In this document: one piece after another, positions 45,037 to 51,438 of the stretch
Position numbering within the stretch: the first letter of the stretch is position 1
Layout: every line of letters starts with the position of its first letter
Source of the DNA: Cochliopodium minus
Lineage: Eukaryota; Discosea; Himatismenida; Cochliopodiidae
Direction of reading: 5' to 3'
DNA length: 51,438 nt
Assembly (NCBI GenBank): GCA_024220525.1
Contig: JAMYWO010000027.1
Coordinates: 71,712-123,149 of the forward strand
Made by a program: the position numbers and the translations under genes
Notes under the pieces: generated by a model
What the model was told of the DNA's origin: nothing
Databases searched by the model: none
Seen by the model: the letters and a program-made list of their open reading frames with translations, nothing else

Positions 45037-46211
45037 TAAAATAAAAATAAAAAATAAAATAAAAAATAAAAAAATAAAAAATAAAAATAAAAATAAAATA
45101 AAAAATAAAATAAAAATAAAATAAAAAAAAAATAAAAATAAAAATAAAAAATAAAAAATAAATTAATAAAAAAAAATAAAAATAAAAAAATAAAAATAAC
45201 CTTGGTTTGACTAATTGTTTATCTCACAAAAATTTCTTAAAACAGTGAAAACAGACAGGCAAGATGCCAGGAATCAAAAAGTTTGTTGAAGAGGAGAACA
45301 AGTCGAGAAGTTCGTCGTTGTCTTTGATCCATAAACAAGAAGGTCCTTCCGAAGTACCAGATGAATCCCACTGGTATGGTCGCTATTGTAATGTAGAATA
45401 AGGAAGTTTGTAACACTTGTCCCACCATTTTTTGTTGTCTAAAAAAAATAATTTAAAAAAAAAATTTCTAGCATTAAAATGCTCTTCCAAAAAAATATTT
45501 AAAAAAAAATAAATAAAAAAATAATCTTAAAATCAATAAAAAATTATTTTCCAAAATTAATGACAAAAAAAAATAAAAATAAAAATATTAAATTAGTAAA
45601 TATAAAAAAACTAAAATAAAAATAAAATAAAATAAAATGAATAAAAATAATGTATTTAATTAAATTTTTTTACTTTTACTATTGCTTGTTGTATTAGTGT
45701 ATCCATTCCTAATGTCAAGCCATAGCATATGAACCCAGTGACGAATAAGATGATGCTTTTGTTTTCAAATTTGGAGCATTCACATTATTTATTTTTTTGA
45801 ATTTTTTTTTATTTTACCCAGACTGGATGCTTTTTTTTTTTTTTACAGAGGAGATTTAATTTGAATAGTTACAAAAATAAAGATTTTTATTATTTTTTTC
45901 ACCTGCAAGATATTGGCTCCCCAAATGTCCCAAAAAGATCACATCTGTGGTCCTACAAAAAACAATTGATAAATGAATCGATTCATCAATATCAAATGAT
46001 TGGGAAAAATAAAAGAAAAAAAAAGAAAATCATAAAGTTTGAATCCTACATCATCAATATTGATAACAATTGTGATAAAATGACACCAGATGCTACAAGA
46101 TACGATGATATTAATTTTTTTTTTTTCATTATCTCACATACCTATTGAGAGGAGCTGTTTCGTTTCATCTTTGATGATTGATTTGAAAGGTTTTTCACTA
46201 TTTAACAACAT
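44813..46211 (-). pseudogene. MATE-family transporter, truncated and frame-broken
   Basis: Starts with an ATG at 46211 (MLLNSEKPFKSIIKDETKQL), followed by exons with ASGVILSQLLSILMMTTDVI, FLGHLGSQYLA, a tiny exon ASSLG, then FVTGFICYGLTLGMDTLIQQ and VGQVLQTSLFYITIATIPVG, FLFMDQ and FLIPGILPVCFHCFKKF. These are helices 1-5 of a MATE multidrug/toxin antiporter in the right order. The frame is off by one base at three places: at the join after the tiny exon, before MVGQ (A6 run near 45432) and after FMDQ (A3 run near 45335). Only about 40% of a normal MATE is present; beyond the 45000-45200 A/T tract the next exon (44813-44984; LIDGFCKVLCLWLQLSSLIK) does not look like MATE. Decay or an assembly join with homopolymer errors would both fit. 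Confidence 0.6.
44985..45205 (-). repeat. A4-6T simple-sequence tract
   Basis: Long array of AAAAAT and AAAAT units (T-rich on the coding strand) between the last MATE-like exon and an unrelated-looking exon. Similar tracts elsewhere are real introns, but here the proteins on the two sides do not fit together. Confidence 0.75.
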
Positions 46212-46332
46212 ATCATACAAATAAATAAATTTCCAAACCCCAAATTTTTTTTTTTTTTTTTTTTTGAATAATGATTTGATTGAATCAATAAAATATATTT
46301 ATTTGGTCGCATGTTACACTATATAATGGACT

Positions 46333-46985
46333 TTATAGCTCCCTCTTATCACTTTCAGAGATATATGGAAGTTTATATGGATGTGGTTGGGATTTGAGAT
46401 GTCCTTTCTCCACCCATTGCCAAAAGATCTTGAGAAATTCGATGTTGGCCTCATTTTGATTGAATTCGGTGATGGTGAAGCCATAATTCACTGCTTCGAA
46501 ATGATAATATACTCCCTTGGTGGAATCCATTATATAGATGGTGGGATATTGAGTCACCTTTAAATCACGTGTCAATTTTATGGATCCCCAATTGTTGCTG
46601 AAATAGAATCTCGCGATTTTGATCTTATCTCCATGTATTCTGCTGAATAATTTGAATGTTTCTTCAAATTTCTCACAATATCTTCAACAAAAAATTAAAC
46701 CATTTTAATATCAGAAAAATAATTGATTCTTTTTGACTCACCCACAACTGAAATTATTTTTATTTGTTTGTATTATAATTACTTTAAGTTGAATTTACTC
46801 TAAATTTTGGTGATATGAGTTTTATATCAAATTCATGATTTTATTTGTTTACTTGGCAATGCAAAATATACAAGACATTTTCCTTGGTTAATCACATCTT
46901 GAAAATTCATTATGTTCAATAGTGTTTCTTTGCTGTAGCATGATGAAAAAAAAAGAATAATGAAAATTGTTAAAATCTGTTTCAT
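46333..46985 (-). CDS. ER thioredoxin/PDI-like protein with KREL retention signal
   Basis: Starts MKQILTIFIILFFSSCYSKE, a signal peptide. The fold follows thioredoxin: LVYFALP strand, an active site CGYC built across splice joins (exons near 46854-46985, 46743-46748 and 46333-46689), EKFEETFKLFSRIH helix, IKIARFYFSN strand, and cis-Pro in TQYPTIYIMD. It ends SDKREL, a KDEL-type ER retention signal. The protein should form or rearrange disulfides in the ER lumen. The splice pattern is odd: the 6-nt exon carrying TTGTGG does not keep frame with standard GT-AG ends, while a 44-nt version does but inserts 13 residues before CGYC. Confidence 0.78.
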
Positions 46986-47555
46986 TTTTTTTTTATGATT
47001 CCAATTTAGACTTATTCTATTCCAATTCCTTAAATTTTTTATTAATGAACAAAATTTTAACCATTATCTTTTTTTTTTTTGAACAATATCAGGATCAATT
47101 CAAAGTAAAAATAAAAATTTGATTGCGAATCACCAATATTTTCAAAAGATCGTGTTATCCACATATATTAAAAAATTATATCTGATTTTAAAAGCATTTT
47201 TTGAAGGATATAATTTTTTGGTGTGCATAAAAAATTCTAAATAAATAGAATTTTTTTTTTTATGATGAGAATTTGCTGGTTTTCATTTAATATGTTTTTG
47301 GAATTCCCTTTTTGATGCTCATTTGGAAATAATTTAAATTCTCATAAATTAAATATTTGGTTGTAGATTTTTACGTGACAAATTCCAATTTTCTCTAAAT
47401 GTCAAGATTTTTAAAATACATTAAGTTCTTACTAATATATTTCATCGAAATTTCGTTAAGAATCAATTCAAATTGTTTATTTTTTTTTCATTTTTATTAT
47501 TATATAAATCATTAAAATAAAAAAAAAACAAAAAATATCAATTTTTGTTACCAAA
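46986..47555. promoter_or_regulatory. Divergent intergenic region, nothing recognised
   Basis: AT-rich unique sequence between the start codons of the ER thioredoxin gene (-) and the next small gene (+). It should contain both promoters. A TGATGA at about 47262 lacks a matching D box and is not called. Confidence 0.4.
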
Positions 47556-47939
47556 ATGCTTCCTCAACGCATGATTATTTCTAAAAAATCAAAATCTATT
47601 GCTAATAAGTTGCATTACAAAGTTCTAAAAAAGAAATTCTTAAATGATTCAAGGATGCTGAAACAACTCAGGATTATGACATGTGGACAGTTATATTGCT
47701 TTTTATGTAATAAAGGGTTCAAATGTGAAGCAAGATTATTCATGAAAGAAGGAGTCGATGGCATGGGATACATTATCTTGTTTACTGAGCACGAAGGAGA
47801 GGACATTATGATCAATGACTTCAAATTTAACGATGATACTATTCTTTCTCTCCAACAATTATATTACTCTGTCTATCGTTTCAGGAAAATCAACTGTGAT
47901 GATTTCGATAAGGATGAAATTCCTCTCTTTAAATTTTGA
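47556..47939 (+). CDS. Hypothetical 127-residue protein
   Basis: Intronless ORF from ATG (MLPQRMIISKKSKSIANKL) to TGA. The first 45 residues are very basic with a helix-forming Lys/Leu pattern; then CGQLYCFLCNKGFKCEA has four Cys (C-x5-C-x2-C-x5-C), which might bind metal, and the last 50 residues are acidic with aromatic residues (LQQLYYSVYRFRKI). Codon use and base content resemble neighbouring exons, so I treat it as real. No family recognised. It lies 165 bp upstream of an ankyrin protein on the same strand. Confidence 0.55.
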   Translation: MLPQRMIISKKSKSIANKLHYKVLKKKFLNDSRMLKQLRIMTCGQLYCFLCNKGFKCEARLFMKEGVDGMGYIILFTEHEGEDIMINDFKFNDDTILSLQQLYYSVYRFRKINCDDFDKDEIPLFKF

Positions 47940-48104
47940 TTTTCAAAAAAAAAAAAAAAATATTTATATTTTTTTTTTTACTGTATAAATAAAGAATGTA
48001 AAATTATGGCGATAAAAGCAAAATTTCTCACTTTCTTTTTTCTCTATTATTGTGATTCTATATAAAAATTGTCAATCTCAATAAATATAAATCTGAAAAA
48101 GAAA

Positions 48105-48745
48105 ATGGGAAATAAAAATATCAATGATTCAGAAGGGAAAGAGAATTTTACTGAACAACTTTTATTTGAATGTGATAATGATCATGACAATATTAATTTG
48201 ATAAAGAGATTGATTGAGAATAAAGCGAATATCAACCAAAAAGATGTGAATGGAAAAACTGCTCTTCATAAAGCATGCAGGAATAAAACATCACAGGTCA
48301 TATCAATGCTCATGGATCATAAAGCAGATCCAAATATAGAATTTAATGGTTATAACTCATTTCATATTATTACAACAGCAAATCTGCCATTTCATGTAAA
48401 TCTACCAAACTATATATCTCATTCGATTAATTTGTATTAATTAAAAAGGTATTATGCATGTTACTTCATAAAGCAGATCCATTGAAGAAATCTTCGGTAA
48501 CGAATAAATCTCCTCAAGAAATATCAACTGAAAGAAATTTTGAGAGTTGCATTGAAATATTTGATAAATTCGCCAGAAACAAGATTCTTTGGAGAAAAGA
48601 AATACATTATCTCCATGATATTGACACCAAAAAATCTATATATTATTTCATCTTATGTGTGAAAAATTATAACTCTAAATCTGGTCCTAAATTGATACCA
48701 AGGCCCGTATTGATGATGATATTAATGAAAATACAAATATGGTGA
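48105..48745 (+). CDS. Ankyrin-repeat protein with possible N-myristoylation site
   Basis: Two exons (48105-48396 and about 48449-48745) joined in phase across a 52-nt intron. I chose the ATG at 48105 because it gives MGNKNINDSE, a good N-myristoylation start. Ankyrin repeats: LIKRLIENKANINQKDVNGK, TALHKACRNKTSQVISMLMD, HKADPNIEFNGYNSFHIITT, then CMLLHKADPLKKSS with SPQEISTERNFESCIEIF. The last 50 residues (YFILCVKNYNSKSG onward) leave the repeat pattern. Likely a membrane-associated adaptor. An SH3-RhoGEF gene follows 170 bp downstream on the same strand; an in-frame stop separates them. Confidence 0.75.
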
Positions 48746-48915
48746 TGAGGACATGTATTTGTAAAATGTTGTATGATATTAAAAGCATATTAAATTACCA
48801 ATTTCATTTGAGGATTAGGCCTGACAAAATTAAATGCATATTCTCCCAATGATTTCTTTTCTAAAAATGTTTCAGTTAAACTGCTTTTTAAAAAAAAAAA
48901 ACAATAAAATAAAAA

Positions 48916-51438
48916 ATGGAGGAATTCTACCATTCAAGTAGAAAAGATCCTAATTGTAGATTCATGGTAGCTATCGATCACTGTGATGGTGATCATAGAA
49001 GCAGCATCATGGAGATGAAAAAGGGAGAGATCTTCTATATCATCAATGATGTCATAGATGTGGAAAAGAGATGGCTATATGCCAAGAACATAATAAATAG
49101 GAAGCACGGATATATCCCTTCTTCCAATCTCATGGACTATCAACAATGGTTCACCAATGAAGAGGAGAGTCTGATAAAAATTAAAATTATAGAAGTGAGT
49201 ATATTTCATTATCACTATCTGAGATATAGAATTCAAAAAAAAAATATCAAGATTACTATAATAAAAATATCTTCTTGAATGATTAACATATATTATAATT
49301 AGATATATTTATTTTTTTCAAACAATTTTTGGTTTTTACTCCATGATGTTAATAAAAAAAATATTGGACACTAATTCTTTTTCAACTAAAGAACGATCAA
49401 TGTTATTAATTGATTCAATGATCTCTTTTATTAACTTTAATTATAAATAAAAAAAAAAAAATAGAAAAAGAAAAAATACAGAGAGCAACTTTTGAAAACG
49501 GAAAGAGAATTAAAGAAAAACGAGGAAACGATAAAAAACATAAAATTAAGAAACAACCAGCTAAGGAAGGATCCAAACACACTCCAACTGATCAAAAACT
49601 GGAAAAATCCCGAAGAAAACGAAGAAAAAGAATCAAAAATTAATGGAACGAAGAATGGAATGAAGAGTTTGATCAAACAAGGTTTTCCCATTTCCATATT
49701 GATCATCATCAAAAATTTAATTAGAAAACTCAAAATGAGGAGAAGCATGTTTGCGTTGATCAACAAGTTACAAGAGGACAAATCGGCAAAGGTTCAGAGG
49801 ATTCGTTTCAAGATCGTTCGAGAGGTCATCACTTCGGAGACGATTTATTGCGAGCAGATCAAGAAGGCTTTGAATTTATATTATCACCCTCTTCTCTGCG
49901 AAGTGGGTATAAAAAAGAATTTTTTTTTATATAAGTTTTTCCATTTTAAACTAACAACACAATTTACAAAAAAAAATTTTTATTGTTAATTTTTTTGGAA
50001 TTATTTTTTAACATAAGATTTTTAACATAAGATATTTAAAAGTTTATTTTTTATTATCTGAATCTATTTTTTTATTATTATTTAATTTCATTAAAAAAAT
50101 AGAGAAATCCAAAACTTTCGTCAGTAAGGAAGATATCTCCAACATTTTTTCCACCTTCGAAATGATCTCCGAAATCAGCGAAAATTTTCTGAGTGATCTG
50201 AAGGAAAGGTACTTTGAGATCTCTCATCGCTATTTTTCTTTTGGAGACATTTTCATGCAGCTTTTTTCTGTTATGTCCATTTACTCCACATATTTAAGGA
50301 ACTACGAAAACGGGCAAGAGTAAAGAAGTTGTTTTTTTTTTTAAAAAAATAATTATAATTATATTTTTTAATATTGTTAATCCACAAAATTTTTAAGAAT
50401 AAGAAAAAAGAAATTTTTGAGAAATAAAAAAAATAAACAAAATTTTTTTTTTATAAAATTTGGTTTAAAGGATTTATAACGAAAATATGGAGAACCAATC
50501 TCACTTTAGTAATTTCATAAAGAACATAGAAAAAGAAAACGAATCTCTCGGATTTTTCCTCATCATGCCTGTCCAAAGGTAGCACAATAATTATTTTTTA
50601 GTTTTTTGTACTTTTTTATTTAACTTTGGTTTTTTTTTTTTAAATTTTTTTTTATTTTTTTAATATCAATATCTTTAAATTATTTTAAATTTTATTTTTA
50701 AATTTATTTAATTTATAAGATTATTTTATATTTTATTTTTTATTTAATTTTTTATATTTTTTCATTTTTTATTTATATTTTTTATTTATATTTTTTATTT
50801 TTATTTATATTTTTTATTTATATTTTTTATTTTTATTTTTTATTTTTTTGTATTTTTTATATAAAAAGACTCCCTCGTTATGAAATGTTGCTTAAACAGC
50901 TTTTAGAGCATACCCCCAATACTCACTTGGACTACCATGATCTGTCCCGATCCCTCGAGAGAATCAAAAGCGAAATCAAAAATATCAACATTTTGAAAAG
51001 GAAGGATTCTAGCTCAAGAACCATACATAGTTTAAATTCTAAAGTAATTTTTTTTAATTAAATATTTTTTTTTGATATTTTTTTTATTTTTTATTTTTTT
51101 TTAAAAAATTTTTTTTTCCAATATTTTTTTTTTTTAGTTTACCAATATTCCTTTTGTTATTGATCACGAAGAAAAAATATTTTTGTGGAGTGGATTGCTG
51201 TACAGTTTTGATAAATCTAATCGTTCAAATAAACCAGGTCAAAAAGTTTTTTTTTTAATTTTTTAATTTTGTTTATTTATTTTATTTTTCGTTTTTTTAT
51301 TTTTATTTTTTTTTAATAATTGATTTTTTTTTTTTTTAATAAATCATTTTTTATTATTTAATATTTATTTTTTATTTTTTATTTTTTATTTTTTATTTTT
51401 TATTTTTTATTTTTTATTTTTTATTTTTTATTTTTTAT
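48916..51438 (+). CDS. RhoGEF (SH3 - coiled coil - DH - start of PH), cut by window end
   Basis: Exons 48916-49197, about 49462-49906, 50102-50322, 50471-50578, 50869-51042 and about 51138-51237, running off the window. The first exon is an SH3 domain (FMVAIDHCDGDHRSSIMEMK, KGEIFYIINDVIDVEKRWLY, HGYIPSSNLM). The next has a Lys/Glu helix and the start of a Dbl-homology domain (RFKIVREVITSETIYCEQIK); then SNIFSTFEMISEISENFL, GFFLIMPVQR and LPRYEMLLKQLLEHTP, the conserved DH helices. IPFVIDHEEKIFLWSGLLYS looks like the first PH strands. The product should load GTP onto Rho/Rac GTPases at membranes. Introns become simple T-rich repeats after about 1.6 kb; the window ends inside one (51360-51438). 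Confidence 0.88.
51360..51438 (+). repeat. A(T)6 simple-sequence tract at the window end
   Basis: Period-7 T-rich array running to the last base, inside the intron after the PH-start exon of the RhoGEF gene. Confidence 0.8.

Noticed and set aside
48740-48840. TGATGA...CTGA spacing resembling a C/D snoRNA
   Set aside because: The C box overlaps the ankyrin gene stop, the terminal stem is weak and no rRNA complement was evident.
2783-51438. Long arrays of A/T repeats as telomeric or centromeric satellite
   Set aside because: They lie within introns flanked by matching exons and vary in period (5, 6, 7), unlike a telomere or satellite.
1-51438. CRISPR arrays, bacterial operons or horizontally acquired bacterial islands
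   Set aside because: No spaced direct repeats were seen, and all recognised genes have eukaryotic introns or eukaryotic families.

Overview
The window is nuclear DNA of a very AT-rich, intron-dense unicellular eukaryote. Evidence: GT-AG introns with gtaaaa-type donors, eukaryote-only genes (Nup37, CBP20, EMC10, kanadaptin, Ras, RhoGEF, CAP-Gly), a 7SL SRP RNA, a type II tRNA without encoded CCA, and 5S rRNA sequence. TIM50-like and FAHD1-like genes imply a mitochondrion. An amoeboid protist (Amoebozoa- or Heterolobosea-like) fits, but the sequence alone does not settle the lineage. TAA, TAG and TGA all act as stops in most genes. Coordinates come from reading splice sites and reading phase by eye.

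Layout, left to right. 1-5.7 kb: TIM50-like 5' part (-), then a nine-exon gene (+) joining a coiled-coil-like N-terminus, a microbial-type PARG-like domain and a long disordered tail. 5.97-6.05 kb: tRNA-Leu-like gene with an N inside. 6.1-8.5 kb: secreted beta-rich protein (-). 8.7-12.05 kb: leucine-rich-repeat protein (+) and Ras GTPase (+) with an 8-nt microexon. 12.2-17.1 kb: Nup37 (-), a GPI-anchored cysteine-rich protein (-) and kanadaptin (-). 17.3-18.2 kb: RNA genes (SRP RNA and a C/D snoRNA candidate, both -). 18.5-22.5 kb: CAP-Gly protein (+) with frame breaks. 22.7-31.0 kb: a minus-strand run of TPT/SLC35-type transporter, ATP-grasp-like protein, CBP20, FAHD1 and EMC10. 31.1-36.3 kb: alpha/beta-hydrolase and a 19-exon oligopeptidase B (+). 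36.4-38.2 kb: a 5' fragment of 5S rRNA ending at an N, then the 3' end of a kinase gene (+). 38.4-41.05 kb: tandem secreted Q/R/G-rich paralogues (-). 41.7-43.2 kb: 5'-truncated LINE (-). 43.2-44.7 kb: DUF547 protein (+). 44.8-47.0 kb: damaged MATE transporter (-) and an ER thioredoxin/PDI-like protein ending KREL (-). 47.6-51.4 kb: an unrecognised small gene, an ankyrin protein, and an SH3-DH(-PH) RhoGEF cut by the window end (all +).

Most genes are single-copy housekeeping or signalling genes and form no operon-like unit. Links exist at the pathway level: SRP RNA, EMC10 and the KREL thioredoxin serve the ER; CBP20, Nup37 and kanadaptin are nuclear; Ras, RhoGEF and DUF547 belong to signalling or cytoskeletal families. 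The main cross-gene pattern is that introns near start codons are ordinary AT-rich sequence, while introns more than about 1 kb downstream are mostly simple A/T repeats. A second pattern is single-base frame breaks at homopolymers plus three Ns, two of them inside multicopy RNA genes, which points to draft-assembly problems as well as biology.
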